Notes under the pieces: model-generated
Told to the model about the DNA's origin: nothing
Seen by the model: only the letters and a program-made list of their open reading frames with translations
Databases searched by the model: none
Origin: Progne subis subis
Taxonomy: Eukaryota > Chordata > Aves > Passeriformes > Hirundinidae
Length of the DNA stretch: 64,000 nt
Direction: 5' to 3'
Assembly (NCBI GenBank): GCA_022316685.1
Contig: JAKJHU010001558.1
Coordinates: 1-64,000 of the forward strand
Shown: positions 31,881-45,543 of the stretch, in pieces
How positions within the stretch are numbered: position 1 is the first letter of the stretch
Layout of the letters: each line of letters opens with the position of its first letter
Translations under genes and position numbers: made by a program

Positions 31881-34800
31881 TGCTTCCTGGATTATTCATT
31901 TATTGGTGTCCATGTGTAATCTAAACAGCTAAATTAAGGAAAATGGATCTTCTGAGAGGACTCTGAATGCTGGATTTGTCACTAATCTTCTCAGAGAGGC
32001 CTGTCAATCTTAAGGTTAGACTTAGAAAAGGTCATGCTATGGTTATAATAAGGTCAAGGCAGAAGACATTTGTCTTTTGTTCTTCACATGTTAAAAAATG
32101 CAAGAGGATCCTGTTGCATATTTTGGGGACTGTCTTCTAGGAGGGACTGGTTGTTCACAGTGCACTCAGTATGGGGTGTGATGTTAATTTTAAATTCTCA
32201 TCAGGCTAAACCAAGACACAGTCCATCCATCTGGGATCTCTTATGCTTTACTGTGCAGTCATCTGAATTCTAACAACTAGTCCACTATTTAGTCTCAAAA
32301 GTGTGGGCTTACAAGGCCTTAAATTTTACAACACACATCAACAAGCCTTCAGTCCTCACAACAAACCTCAGTAAGCAGTAAGGGGTAGACACACTTTGCC
32401 AAAACAAAGCCAGAGAGGAGAGAAATAAAGATGGAAAAGAAAGAGATTAAAAAAAAAAAAAAAAAAAAAAAATCAGTCCTTAGACCCCACATTGGTCCTG
32501 CCACATGGATGGTTTGAATCAAAGAAAGAAAGACAAGAAAGAGAGGAAAAATAGGGGTTTTTTGCACCATACTGTTCGCACAGACACAGCCAGCACTTTT
32601 GAGCCCTCCGTAGCAGACTAGAGGGAATTGATGCAGACACTTGGAGGAGGAGTCTCTAGATAGAACTGGAAGTTGACTCAGTACAGCCCTATCTCCACAG
32701 GACTCTCTCTCAATCATAGTTTTTGTGTCACAAGTTAGGATGTTCATCAAAAATACACTGGCATGCTTCTGCCTGGTACTCCGCAGGTAGTTCCCATGGG
32801 ACTCAGTAATTTGGATACACTCATGTATTTTTACACACATAGGCCTGTATTCTGTCTTGAGTTGCATCTAAAAGAAACACTCAGAGAAGAGTAAGAACAG
32901 GGCAAACACACAATATTTTTTCCCTGGTTTCCAACCATTTCAGGCTGGGTGATTCCCTGAACTTGACGTGAGCTGTGCCTTTTGTAATCCCCAAGGATAC
33001 CTCATGTTTAAGTACTTGCCTACTCTTCCTTTGAATGTATGTAAACTCCTTCACTTATGTTATCTTGGATGTTACAAAAAAGATGACTTTTCAACCCCAA
33101 TACATCAGTAGAAGAAAGTTAGCAATACCGATAGAAACCTGATAAATGTCCTTAAACCAATTTTCACACAATATGTTGCTATAAATATAACCTAATAGAG
33201 AAACATAACCCCCAGTGAGATAAATTATCTTATTTCAAGACCAGGAACTTAAAGTCAGGATTGGTCGGATTTTTTTTTCAAAGCATCCCAGCTCTTCCAT
33301 CTCCTACCATCTCTGGCCAGCTCTCCCACGGTCAGCAATGTAAATTCCATTTACTTGCAAACAACTGATGAGAAAGCAAAATGATGGCTTGATTTTTCAA
33401 AAAAATACCCAGCATATTAAAGCATACAGTATTTTTTGAACTACTTCAATTTTTTTGAAGTAATGCTTTTTAGCAACAGTTCTTTAAAATCAGTACTGCA
33501 CAATGCTGACTTCAACAATAAATTCTGAAGATTAATTTTAATTCAGACTAGCCTCATGTTACTTCTGGAGTGACATAATTCAGTCTAAATTAAGAAATTT
33601 AGGAGTGTTTTCAGCATTTGCCTTACTTCCTTCCATCGGAAAAGTGAATATACCAGACATTCAGAAAAGTCGTTATTTCTGACCCCTATTTAATTTTCCT
33701 CCACAGCTCAAAACTGTTTAGATTTGTGCTGAGTGATGCTATCAGACACAGCTCCAAATGAATAGAAAACTGTCCATTACACCTTACCCCATTGTACATT
33801 CTATTCTTCACAAGCTTTTATTTCTAGAAGATACATTACAGAGGAGAGAACGCCTTTAGGGTACAGTACATTTCAAAACACAATTAAACTAAACACTTCA
33901 AGTGGAAATGTGAAATGTATTTGTATTCTATTAAAGCCTTTGGCCTTATCAGCTACAGTGAACTATGTAACAAGGTCATTAGCAACAAGCCACATAAAAT
34001 GGAGAACATACATCAGCAGTAGAAAAACAAACATGAATCTAAAACATCACAATAACTTCCTGTACCTGTTCTTGTTTGCTTGCTGAGCTCTCAAACATTG
34101 TGAGTCTCTGAAATACATAAAAGCATAACAGCTTGAGTCAATATTTGCAGACCAAAGTGAATGATTTTATTTAGCATGATGACTGGACCCCTTGAGCAAA
34201 TACATATTGTAGGGAGCATAACAGCCACAGGCCAGCCTGCAAACCAACCAGAAGTGTCCAACCACTCTAAATGTACATTGTCTGGGGAAAGCTTAGCAGC
34301 TGCTCCAATCTTCTCCTCACAAATAAAAGATAAGATGATTCATTTAGTTTTCCATCAAAATCTATTAGGAATACAAACTGGGATGATTTTATAATAAACT
34401 TATACTTTCCTTTTCTTTCTTTGTGATCGTTTATCCCAGTTTGAATTTCAGGGAATGAGTAATTTCTGATTCCTGTCCATATAGAATCCTTCAAAGAGTT
34501 TACGTATCCTTTGTAATATCTAAACAAATGTCTATTTAAACAAGCTCATTTGGGATGTGGGCTGAGATGTACATAAAAAAAAAAATATTGATTTCATACC
34601 AATTACTACAGGAAGCAAATTGTGTTGAATAGGGAACTGCATCTGAAAATCAATACAAGGAAATGTCCCTTTTGCCCATGGAAGTGCCAAATGAAGTAAT
34701 GTCTTAATACAATTTTCCTTTTTCTTCAATAAGTACAGACTATAATTATGATAAGGACCAGCTGATGATTAGTCCTTCTTTTTGTTCTGTGTTGCCATTA

Positions 34801-36039
34801 TGTACCATTATAAAAAAACAGACATTTTCTGTATCAAGAAAATTCAGCTTCCTTTCCGTTTTTTCAGACAAATATTTGTTAAAAACCTTCACCATATGAA
34901 AGTGCTGATAATACAAAAATATTTCTTAGTTTGGAGAAAAATATTTTTCTCTTCCATCAACCTAGTCACAGTTATGCATCTTCTCAAATGCAACATAATC
35001 TAGAATGATGACCTGTTGTGGGTGTGGGAGCAAGGGTTAGCTGTCAAAAAAGCCTATGTTGGGACTACTAAATTAATGTTTCATTCTCAGTTGCCTGTAG
35101 GAAGACAAGGTATCTGCACCATCCATTAATCTGTGTTTGTGCATGCAGACCAAAGGCCAGAGTAGGACCATTCCCTGCCCAGCTGCCATGAAAGTTCAAA
35201 TGTTCTTTTTCAAGACAGAATTTCCATATAAAAAAAGAGGGAACTTTCAGTACTATATGCCTGATAGGAGAAATCTAAAACTGAGCAAGAACAAAGCCAA
35301 GACCCATCTGAGGATGCAAGTGTTTATCTTAAGGGTAGTGTGGTATTAGTAGATTTATAATAAGAATTCTAAGTTTGTCTAAAGTGATGACTTTTATCAT
35401 GTCTAACATATGCATGGAATATGCATTTTTCATGCAGGAAAAAAGGGGTCTATAATTTGCATGGTATTATCAGCATATTTCATGTATTAGCTAGGTGAAA
35501 AACTCCAGGGTTTCATCTGATCCATTAGAACAGAGCTCCCATGAAGACAGTGAGAGGTCCACACACTTTGTAGTCAATGCTATGCACACTGCAGCTTTTC
35601 CACAATTCAAAAGTCACCCTTAATTTCTTCATCCATAAGGGTGTACTTGCATTCTTTGGAGTTTTTTTTTAACTACTTCACAATGTGTTTATACAATTAA
35701 AATTATATTTCTGAAGTGAAATAAATTAGGCGTGATGAATTATTATTTTATAATTGCTAGACCAAATACAATTAGTAAAATTTGAATAACTAATGGAAAG
35801 TACTAAATAAAGATGCCTAAGCTATTTCTGCAAGCTTGTGTATTTAAATCAGAGGATCAAGTGTGCTCATTATTTACATCCTAAAGAGTAGACAAGATAT
35901 GGATATTTCTGTAGCTGAATAGCTGAAATCTTCTCATGATATTAATTATAAAATCCTTTATGTTTTTTAACATATATACAATAAAGAGGCTTTGATTAAG
36001 TAGAGCATGGTGCTAATAAAGCCATGTTCATGGCTACTT
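31881..36039. other. Unique AT-rich DNA, no gene seen
   Basis: No supported gene. A poly(A) run spans 32448-32472. The minus-strand open frame 32349-32867 (172 codons) runs through it and was rejected. Confidence 0.55.
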
Positions 36040-36125
36040 CCTTGTACAAGCCATTCACTTAAAGAGCTGGACTCAATGATCCTTGTGGGTCCCTTCCAAC
36101 CCTGAATATTCCGTGATTCTGTGAA
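36040..36125 (+). mobile_element. CR1 3'-end fragment
   Basis: Reads as the CR1 terminal segment GAGCTGGACTCAATGATCCT, GGGTCCCTTCCAACCC, then the tail CCGTGATTCTGTGA. Confidence 0.85.
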
Positions 36126-36925
36126 AAGTGGCCAATATTTTGCAAAATACCCTAGCCCTCCTAGTAGGAGAAGGGAGAGGACTGATAGCAAAAGCATAGC
36201 AATAAGCTCAAAGAAAAAGCTATACTCTTTATTTACAAGTAGCTTCATTTCCTCAAATAGAAATAGTCAAGTCCTTCTGCTTAGCAGCTGATCTCTCCTA
36301 TTTATTAAGAGCCAGACTAACACAGACAGCAAATAAAACACAAATTTATAGGATCTGTTTATACTTCTGCATAGGGATACACTAAATTTCTAAATACTTA
36401 GAGCTTTTAGATTTTGATATTTTCCAAGGCAATACATAGCTATAAATATATAGTTATGTATTGCTTGGGAATATTTTGAAAATATGGCTGAAAAAAAGAA
36501 GTGCAGAGTTTTCTTAAGAACAGGTATCTAAAACACAAAAATACAATTATTCTTAAAAATTGTGACATTACTATACTTTCATAGGTCTCACAATAATATG
36601 ATAGTATTTAGAGGTGCTGTATATATTGCGATTATAAACCTCAAAGTCACAGTACTGAAGCCTTTTTGATTGATAGAAATAAGCTACTTATTTTTCTTTG
36701 GAAACTTTTGATTATAGTCAAATTTTTGTTTGACAGATACACTTCCCACTTTCCTTAACATCTTAAAATTATGAATGTGTATCATTTCTCCAACCAGCAA
36801 AGTATTTCTAGGCACTTTTTAAAGCAGCATGTGAAGTATTTAGGATCAACTTCAGCAAATTAAAGATCTTGAGGTCAGAGTTAGCAAATATCACTGTCAC
36901 ACTAAGAACACCAGCCAATGTCATG
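36126..36925. other. Unique AT-rich DNA, no gene seen
   Basis: Nothing recognised. Confidence 0.55.
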
Positions 36926-37985
36926 TTCTGTATCACAGAATCACATAACATGCTGAGTTGGAAGGGACTCACAAGGATCATTGAGTCCAGCTCCTGGCCC
37001 TGCACAGCACCTGCACAGCACCTTGTGCCTGAGAGCACTGTCCAAATGTTTCTTGAACTCTATCAGGCTGGTGCTGTGACCACTTCCCTGGCGATCTGTT
37101 CCAGTGCCCAACCACCCTCTGGGTGAAAACTTTTTCTCTAACTCTAACCTAAACCTCCCATGTCACAGCTTCAGGCCATTCCCTCAGGTCCTGTCACTGG
37201 TCACCACTAAAGAAGAGATCAATGTCTGCCCCTCCTCTTTGTCTCACCAGGAAGTTGTAATTGCAATCTCCCCTCAGTATCTTCTTCTCCAGGCTGAATA
37301 GACCAAATAACAGCCACTCCTCATATCTTCCCCAGGTTGTTAATGAAGACATTGAAGAGCAGAGGGCTGAGCACTCTGGAACCCCACCAGTGCCAGGTCC
37401 CCAGTCTGATGTCATCCCATTCACTGTAACCCCAACCCACAAGCCAGTTGCTCACCCATTCCATGATGTGTTTATCCAGTTGTGCATTTTGTCCAGAAGG
37501 ATCCTGTAAGAGACAGTATTGAATCCTTTACTGAAATCCAAAACAACCACCAGGCTTCTCCTGATCAACTAGATGGCTTAACTTTTTGTTTCCTACAAAA
37601 AAATCAGGATTGATAAGCAGGATTTTCCTCCGTGCTAGCTGTGACCAATGACCGCAGTGTCTTTCAGTTGTTTTTCAGTGCCCACAGAATAATCTTCTCC
37701 ATAATTTTTTACCAGGCACTGAAAAAAGACTGACAGGCCTGTAGGTTCCAGGGCCCTCCTCCTTGCCCTTCTTGAAAATCAAGACAATGTTCATAACCTT
37801 CCAGTCAGCTGAAACCTCTCTGGATTCCCAATACTGCTCAAATATTATTGAAAGAGGTTTTGAGATGACATCAGCAGTTATTGGAGGATTCTTGGATAAA
37901 TTGTATATCAGGCCCCATAATACTGAACAAGTATTAGCCCTGTCTGTCTTCAAAGCCATCAGCATAGCTCAAATAATTTCACTTG
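36926..37985 (-). mobile_element. CR1 LINE, about 1.06 kb, minus strand
   Basis: The left edge TATCACAGAATCAC is the reversed CR1 tail. The 3' region and ORF2 follow rightward in reverse. On the minus strand at 37675-37965 the translation shows reverse-transcriptase residues (DWKVMNIVLIFKKGK, TYRPVSLFSVPGK), the palm entry typical of CR1 ORF2. The middle part of ORF2 is shortened. Several frame breaks make it inactive. Confidence 0.88.
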
Positions 37986-38499
37986 AATGTATATACAAGC
38001 TGTGTATATTTACACATAAGAGACAAAAATATTCTTCCTTTCACTATGTCAAAGTAAAATTGCTTTTATTTCACAGATGAAATATTGTCAACACATCAAA
38101 ACTTTTACTCTCTTCAAAACCTATTACTCCCCTACTTCAAAGAGCTTTTAATTTTCTGTGCCTGTCATTTCAAGCCATTCTATTCCTCAAGAGTGGCATG
38201 TGAAAAAGAATACATATATTATATATTATATCTAACGGGCAAGTTCGGTTGCGGCATTTATCTTCATATGTGAAGAGAAATGGAATTACTCTGGAGGGGT
38301 ATAGCAGTCAATGAATGCTATTAATGACTTAACCACTCTTGTCTCACTCTTGATATGTGAAGACAAAGGACACAATCAGACATCACTCAATATATTGTTT
38401 ATATATAATATTAAGGTTTTGGCTTTGCAAATCAGCAGGAGATAATCAGGATAATCTGTATAATAAAGTCATGTTTTGGCAAAGAAAACACCCTCTATG
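37986..38499. other. Unique AT-rich DNA, no gene seen
   Basis: Nothing recognised. Confidence 0.5.
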
Positions 38500-38629
38500 T
38501 GTTATTCTCGGTTTTTAGTTTTGAGATTCAGGTGGGTTTAGAGTCTTTTTGCCTTCTACAAAGCTTTGAGCTAAACACAAGAAAGAGACGGAGTCTTCAG
38601 GTTCTGATTTTTCAAGGTTGCGCGCTTCA

Positions 38630-38635
38630 TTTATT
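38630..38635 (-). terminator. Polyadenylation signal of the minus-strand solo LTR
   Basis: AATAAA on the minus strand, about 100 bp after the TATA box in LTR orientation. Confidence 0.6.
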
Positions 38636-38728
38636 GTTTCTTATCTTACAATTTTCTCAGTGCCCAGCAAAAGTCTGTGCAGCTGCTTGGGCATCTGTTG
38701 ACTTCTCTTGGACTGGGCTGTTGCTATG

Positions 38729-38735
38729 TTTTATA
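38729..38735 (-). promoter_or_regulatory. TATA box of the minus-strand solo LTR
   Basis: TATAAAA on the minus strand, placed between the LTR start at 39148 and the polyadenylation signal. Confidence 0.6.
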
Positions 38736-41178
38736 CTAATTGCTACATGTTCTTTATTTATCATTATTTGCCAATACCTATCATTTATACTAAACAGGTC
38801 ATCTCTACTTTGACCCAATCTCTTTAAACTACTTCGTGCCACCGTCACTGCAGAAAATGGAGTGAGGGAAGAAGAAAGAAGCAGGAGACAATGCCCCAAA
38901 TCCTCCATCTTGCTCCCATTCACCTCCATACTAAAAACCCAAACCTACTCTTTTCCCACCCTGTGATAAGCTAAACTACTATCTTTCACACTCTCGTGGC
39001 TTGCAATCCTTCCCGCAGTGCAGGAAGCCTTTCCCATGGACTGAGATCAAAGCCAATGTCCCTCTGGGCTCTGGGCCAGGGTCCCAGACCCCCCTGTCCA
39101 GGTCTCTGACCCTCCAGGGCAGCCAAAGGAAAGCCCTGGACTCCAACATGTTATTTCAACAAAATCTTTTTTCTAGCTTTGAGCAGTTATTTATTCTTTG
39201 TTCTTTTAAACAAATTTAAGAAAAAAATTGCAAAAAGAGCAAAAGGTCTCTCATGAAATAAAACTACCGTCTAGGGACTACGCCATAAAGTGAAAGAAGC
39301 AGGGGTGATTAAAGGGTGAAATAATGGTCACACATATTTAAGGATCACCAAATGAATCCCCCGTCTTTTGTCATTTTAGTAATTATTTCCTAAACAGATG
39401 TTGACACTTGCAGGTACTTAAGAAGACTTTGTGACATATTTTGAAATTCTAAGCATTTTCTATATGAAGCTCTATTAAAAGTTAAAAGTTGATCCACTGT
39501 AGAACTAGATACTAACTCATTCCGTTAATCAATGAAAAAAGAATCTAATAATTTTTTTATCTCTAATTTGAATCCAGTAAATCAACCGCACATTGCTATG
39601 GCTTGTGACTGCACGTGTGTCTTCATACTTAAGTTCCTATGTAAAAACATTCCTTTGTGTGGAATAAAACTTCAGCTCTATCTCACTAACTGGTGAAAGA
39701 TAAACACCTGAATGTCTTCTTGCTCTTGCTGCATGTCCTTAGTACTCTCTGAAGTTGCATTTCAAACTCCAGCCACAGGCACTCAGAAAGCACCCCTATA
39801 GGAAGACCACTCACCATAAAGGTAACCATCTGCAAGAGGAGACAGAAGGGCAGGAGAAACCCAAGCACCAACTTCCCCAGCATGATGCAGCCAGTGACTG
39901 TGCCAGGTGGCACCTGGTGGAGGAAGAGCAGGAGAAGGAGGCATGCCAGCTGGCAAGGCTGCATGGCAGGCAGCAGAAGAGTCAGGCAGAGGAGCTGGAG
40001 ATTCAGACAGGGAGAGCAGTTTCTAGCAAGTCATTTCATCATGCATCAGACTGAAAGATAGAAAGAGTAATGGGAGGGAGGCAGAATGAATTTTTAGGAC
40101 TGCTAGGGTGATTCAGAAGACTTGTTTGGCATCATTGTCTAAAGAGTCAGCTTTATCTATTTGCGTCAGTCCTACTATTATCACAAGTGTAAGCACATCA
40201 ATTCTCTGTTCATAGAGCTCACACACATCATTCTATCTTGGGCCTTCTCTACCCCCCGCCTTCTTTTTTTGCTCTCTTCTTGATTTGCAGGACAGGCAAA
40301 TAATCACCAAATGAAGCTTAACATTTTGGTTGCCCTATCTCTGACACCTAGTGAGCAAGATCTCACAGAAGACCCCAAAAAACAAAAACAAAAACAAACC
40401 AACAACAACAACCCTACAACCCTTAAAAAAAAAAAAAAAAAAAAATCACAATTGCATTTGTTCTATTTGTTCTGCATAAATCCTAAAGATTTGGGGAGGG
40501 AGAGGGGGAGGTAAAACTAGACTCACTTCAGCCTCTAGAATTCTCTATAACAGTCCAAGCCAGTACCTATGTGGCCTTTGTGGTGCAGCTTGGGCAATAC
40601 TCACACTGAAATGGAAGTATGTACCTCCAAACTGCACATCCCCAGATCTTGCCAGTCTGGGAATTAAAACAATGGTTAGCTTAATACCACAGCTTCTTTG
40701 TATCACACTAAAATTGATCAAAACAATTTCAAAATGTCTCAAGTTTTTTACAATTTACCAGGTAGCTGAGTTTGTGAACAATAATTGATTGATTCCCATG
40801 TACCTTTCAACAATATTTGGATTCCAAAGTTTACCATGGGATAGTTTTCCACTGCTGCTGCTATGTGAAATGACAAGTCCTCTCCTTTTGGCAGAGCTTT
40901 AGCTTTTATCTTGTTCTTGTCAGAGACAACCTCAGGCAAATGTTGTCTGTGAACCCTCTCACATATTCTGCCTTCCAATTAAACTACAGAAGTCCTGCCT
41001 TCCCCCCGGTACCCCTGCATTAGGAACAGGTCATGACACTACTGGACTTCCTTGAGGCATCTCTAATATTTGTTGCCAGTCACTTCCACCACACTGTTTT
41101 CTCTGTGTGCATGAATTTCTTCTTACTCATGCACATGAATGCATTTCTAATATTTCGTATTATTACTCTGCTCTAATA

Positions 41179-41182
<4 letters not shown>

Positions 41183-41239
<57 letters not shown>
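41183..41239. repeat. (TA)n microsatellite
   Basis: About 28 uninterrupted TA units, followed by GAAAAATTTTATTTAG. Likely polymorphic and prone to cruciform formation. Confidence 0.97.
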
Positions 41240-41243
<4 letters not shown>

Positions 41244-41468
41244 AATTTTATTTAGTTAGTTTTAACCTAGAGGTTTACATGCAAGCCTAGGTTTATGTTG
41301 TCAGACTGTATGTGTACATGCATAGCAGGTGTGGAATTTTCTGACTCAGGCTAGTAAGTCAATCTACCCGGATCCATTCCTCTCCAAATAAAAGCAGCAT
41401 ATAAATGATGCTCCAAGACTAACCTCAGTTACTTTGATTCTATTAAAATTACTATTCTTAAAACACAT

Positions 41469-41524
41469 TAAAAAAAAAAAAAACAAAAAAACCAAAAAAA
41501 ACAAACAAACAAACAAAAAAACAA
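41469..41524. repeat. A-rich (CAAA)n-like patch
   Basis: A runs broken by C, ending in regular CAAA units. The Phe/Leu-rich minus-strand frame over it is an artefact. Confidence 0.85.
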
Positions 41525-42224
41525 CCCTCACAAAATATCCAAAGCCCCACAGTGTCTTACTAATGAGAGAATAAAAGTGGTCACTCATTTATTTCACTTC
41601 ATTAGTGGTACCCTCTACAATCACAGCAATATAGTCATTGTAGAATTTTATTTGTCATTAGAAACAGCTTCCAAAATTAGGGTGACTTTCATAGGGGTTA
41701 CAGTATTATTGTTTGACATATTCAGTTATATTCTTAAAATCTGGTCCAAGCAAAACCAAAATAACCAAGCCAATGACAAACTACTTTTCAAATCTTCACG
41801 TGGTCCAGATAGCTGGTTTGTTTCTAACCACTGAGAGTGACAACTGTGCTAGTGCTGTGTAGCATAGTCTGGATCTCATCTCTCTTGAGTACACCAGCAC
41901 TGAAATCTGTGTATCCCCTACAAGACATACTCAGCACTATAACCCTTTGAGACCAATGCTTATATCTTTCTAACTTTGCAATAGAAACTGGTTCTCCCAA
42001 CTGCATTGCATATTTCTCATGTGCTCTTCAACTTCTAATTTTTTTCTTTTTATTAAAAAAAGTCTCACTGTAACAAGCTGTGGATTTCTTCCCTTTTACT
42101 TATCTACAGCTTAATTTTCAAAAGTAATATTTTAAACTGGCAAAATTACCTTTCACTATTATTTTCTTCTTCACTTCTTATTTTTCTTCTTCAAATAAGC
42201 CCATTGCTAGGAAGAAAATTCATC

Positions 42225-42367
42225 CAAAAAGTTTGTTTGTTTGTGTTTTTTGTTTTGCTTTTGTTTTGTGGGGGTTTTTTGGTTTGTTGTTGTTATTGTT
42301 GGTTGTTTGGGGGGTTTTTTAGGTTTTGGGGGTTGGGTTGGTTGTTGGTTGGTTGGCTGGTTTTTTG
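42225..42367 (+). repeat. G/T-rich low-complexity tract
   Basis: The plus strand consists almost only of G and T: GTTT units first, then G4-G6 runs separated by T runs, then TTGG units. The translated frame is Gly/Trp/Val/Phe-only and not a gene. Confidence 0.9.
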
Positions 42368-44330
42368 TGCCTGATCAAAGATCATTAAGAGGGATGCAAA
42401 CTCAGCTTCTCCCGTGGGTAAGGTTGCTTCAGCCAATCAAAACCCTTTCTATAAATTCAGAATAACTACTAATGAGTCCACAGTTCTGCATTGGGTTTTG
42501 ATTTTGTTTGGTTTTCTTTGGGTTTTTATTAACTAGTCAACTTTAGTTTTCCCTAATTGAGAGTGTCAGGAAATAAGAAAAAGCAACTTTCAGACCACCT
42601 ATTCTTTTTATGGTATCCCCTTCTTACAGGTACAAAGAGAAAAGCTGAGTGTATCTTTTTCAAGATACCTCAAGAGGATGTAAGTCTTGATGAAGGTTTT
42701 ATCTACTTTATTTGTATGTTTGGAGTTTTCTTGCTGTCTACTGACTTCCACTTCTGTAAGGGATTGCTCTTGACTAAAGTTAGAAGGGACAAGTCTCTTT
42801 ACTCAGTTCCCATCCCCTCATGTTCATAGAAGATTATTCCCTATGAATATTTAATATGTTTCTCTCTCAGCCTAGCTTCCAAATTAACCACACTATTTAA
42901 GAATTTAAATCTCACTACCACATTTTGTACCATAGAACACAAGTCTTTTGCACAATTTGATCCAAATTATATTTCCACCCAATAAAGCATAAATCATGAC
43001 AACATGTCCATTTTTCTTATTCCGGTAGGACCCTAGTGTGTATATATGTCATCTGTCTAAGAATGAAAGTAAGTACTAGGACACAACAGAGATCCCTATA
43101 GCATATTCTATGAAATTCTCACACCCAAACATAATAAATTAATTTGTCTCTCAAAGCAATTAAGATTTTGTTAGTTTGCTGTGACTGCAATGTATAGGAT
43201 TTATATAAAAATTAAGCAAACTACTTCATCTGAGTGGCTTTTAAGCTTTTGTTCAGAGAACTAAAGAGGTTGAGTCTAGTGATAAAGTGCTATACTGCTG
43301 GCTTGATCACTTAAGCTGGATTTTTTTGAGACTGTGCTTCAGTTTAAATAGAAAACCAAACCAGCCAACTATTTAAGACAATACAAAACAATACATTTGA
43401 CCCAATAATGACCTTACTGTATTGCCAATTTTTCAAGTGGGTTCTAGATCTAACAGAAAACAGAAATCTGCCTAAAATTCATCCCCAAACAAGACAGTCG
43501 AACATAAAATTAAGGTTCAGTAAATATTCTGATCAGGCCCCCAATTTTTTTTTTTTTTTCATAAATTTAAGTGCTATTTTATAATGTTTTCCTTTAGAAT
43601 TATCTATTTACCATAAGTAGAAAGAGTAATTTTTTCAAGTCATTTATAATTCTTCATGTACCAGATGAAAATGGAGGATTCATTCTACCTCATCCTTTAA
43701 TTTTACTCACCAATATGTGAATTCTTCTTACAGCTGTTATTTCAAATGTATTAGTAAAATTTATCACTCAAAGGCTTACGGAAGGACTAAATTACACTAA
43801 TGAATTGACAATGAATTTGAAGCCTAAGATGAGGCCAAGTATTTTCTGGCTTCATTTCTATATCTCAGCAAACTGTTTCATTTTCTCCCTACTTATCCAT
43901 TACTGCTAAATTGTCTTGCTATTATTGCAGAAAATTGCAGCAAACACTGGCTTGCCCTTAGGCCTATACGGAATGAAGCAGAAATCAGGATTCCTGCAGA
44001 GACACTGGCAAGGTATGAAACCCTTCCTCCACTAATTTTGCTGAATTGAAAGGGCAACTGGAAGATAACATTCAATCTCTCTTTTTCAATTTTATTTAAC
44101 AGTTAGTGCATCATTCCTACCGTTGGCTTTTCAAATATATTAATTGGTTTTATCACTTTGTCATGGTTAGTACAGTTTAGTTTTTTAGTTATAAAAGAAT
44201 GTAAAATAATTCTCCAGGTCAGGACCTGGGAATTGCTTTGGAAGAGACAGAGACCTATCAGAGAGTTAGCTGGAATATTGACATCTATTCTGACCACTGA
44301 AATTGTTAGCTGCGACTTTGGGAAGTACCA

Positions 44331-44337
44331 TATAAAA
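44331..44337 (+). promoter_or_regulatory. TATA box of solo LTR B
   Basis: TATAAAA conserved with copy A (3978-3984). Confidence 0.55.
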
Positions 44338-45537
44338 CCCTATGAATTTCCTGTAGGTGGGTTTTTTCCTTCTTCCTTTAGAGAGAGACAGGTAACATCG
44401 AGCTGGGCCTGCTGCTCCCCCCTTTTTGGGGGGGAGCTGTCCTGAGGCCTGGCCGGATTCCATCGGCTCCTGAGTGAAGGGGGGGGAAGGAGAGGTTGCT
44501 GTTTTGTAACAGCTGCTTTCTTCAAGTTTCCTTGGAGCAGAGAGGGATCTCTGCTGGGCCCCTGATGGGAGCTGTGAGCACTGTTTGGGCCGAGGCCACC
44601 CCAATTTACACCGAGGGGTGGGCTGAGAAGGCATTTATGATCCTGCCTGGGGGTTTTTTGTGATTCTGGACTGCCTGAGTACTCCAGTTTCTAATGTTTC
44701 TGCGTGAGTTTTTCCTTATCAGCTCGGCCTTGAACATCTAACACTACGAGCTACAGAGAGTGAGAGACAAAGACTCCGAGCAGATTTAACTCTTTCTTAG
44801 CAACATGAAGCTTCCAGAGCTTGGCCCTTCTCTGAGAGAGTAGGGAAAGACAGAGTAAACATAAAGAACAACAGCATGAAGCCAGTAGCAAGAGTGAAAA
44901 GACTATTAAGACAGAGGGTTGAAGAGTTGGTTGTTCTATTCTTACTTGAGCCGTGGAGATGAACTCTATATTTAGGTCATTCCTTTAAATCATGGGAAAG
45001 ATATGCATTTGGGGAGATGATTGTTTTTCGTGTAGATTTAAGCAAAGGTGTTTGTGATGAACTATGTAATATCCTAGAGATAAAGATGAGAAGCCCCCTG
45101 CGCCAGTGAAGAAGTGAGAAGGTATCTCTGTACCTTGAGGTGAAGAATCCTTTGCTTTGGAGTTGTTCATCTTTAAAAAGTGACACCCCAGTATGCAAAA
45201 GTCTAAGCTCCATGACCCACAAGCAGCTTAGGAAACTGTTCCTGGAAGGGTCACAGAGGCAGGTTTCTCCTGGTGGTTGTTTTTGTGACAGTTTAAAACC
45301 CACAAGAGAACTGTTCTAAGTTGTCAGTGGGATCCATGACTCAAAAGGATACTCTTTCCCTAATGAATTGATGAAAGACTATTATCAGATAGTGAAACTG
45401 ACTGAAAATTACAAGTTTTGTCTCTTTATGTTGTTTTGTAAGAAAGTGAACAGTTTGTAAGGGGAGGGAAAAGTGGTTTTGAAGTTTCATTCCATTTTAG
45501 TTTTTTTCCAACTTTCTGTTTTTCCATTCTTCTAGTT

Positions 45538-45543
45538 AATAAA
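45538..45543 (+). terminator. Polyadenylation signal of solo LTR B
   Basis: AATAAA conserved with copy A (5210-5215). Confidence 0.6.

Larger units (their letters stand above)
38506..39148 (-). mobile_element. Solo LTR of class II (ERVK-like) type, minus strand
   Basis: The right edge CTCCAACA reads on the minus strand as an LTR start TGTTGGAG. A minus-strand TATA box (TTTTATA at 38729-38735 on plus) lies about 100 bp upstream, in LTR sense, of a minus-strand AATAAA (TTTATT at 38630-38635). A perfect 6-bp duplication TGTTAT occupies 38500-38505 and 39149-39154. The left terminus reads TCTCGG where TG would be expected, probably one mutation. The overall sequence resembles class II LTRs of songbirds as I remember them; the family name is not assigned. 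No internal region is present. Confidence 0.75.
39155..44153. other. Unique DNA with simple repeats, no confirmed gene
   Basis: No supported gene. It contains a poly(A) run near 40425-40445, the (TA)n array, an A-rich patch at 41469-41524, the G/T-rich patch at 42225-42367, and a signal-peptide-like open frame on the minus strand at 39815-39964 described in the findings. Confidence 0.5.

Noticed and set aside
32349..32867. 172-aa minus-strand open frame
   Set aside because: It runs through a poly(A) tract (giving a Phe run) and shows no domain. The length is notable but without other support.
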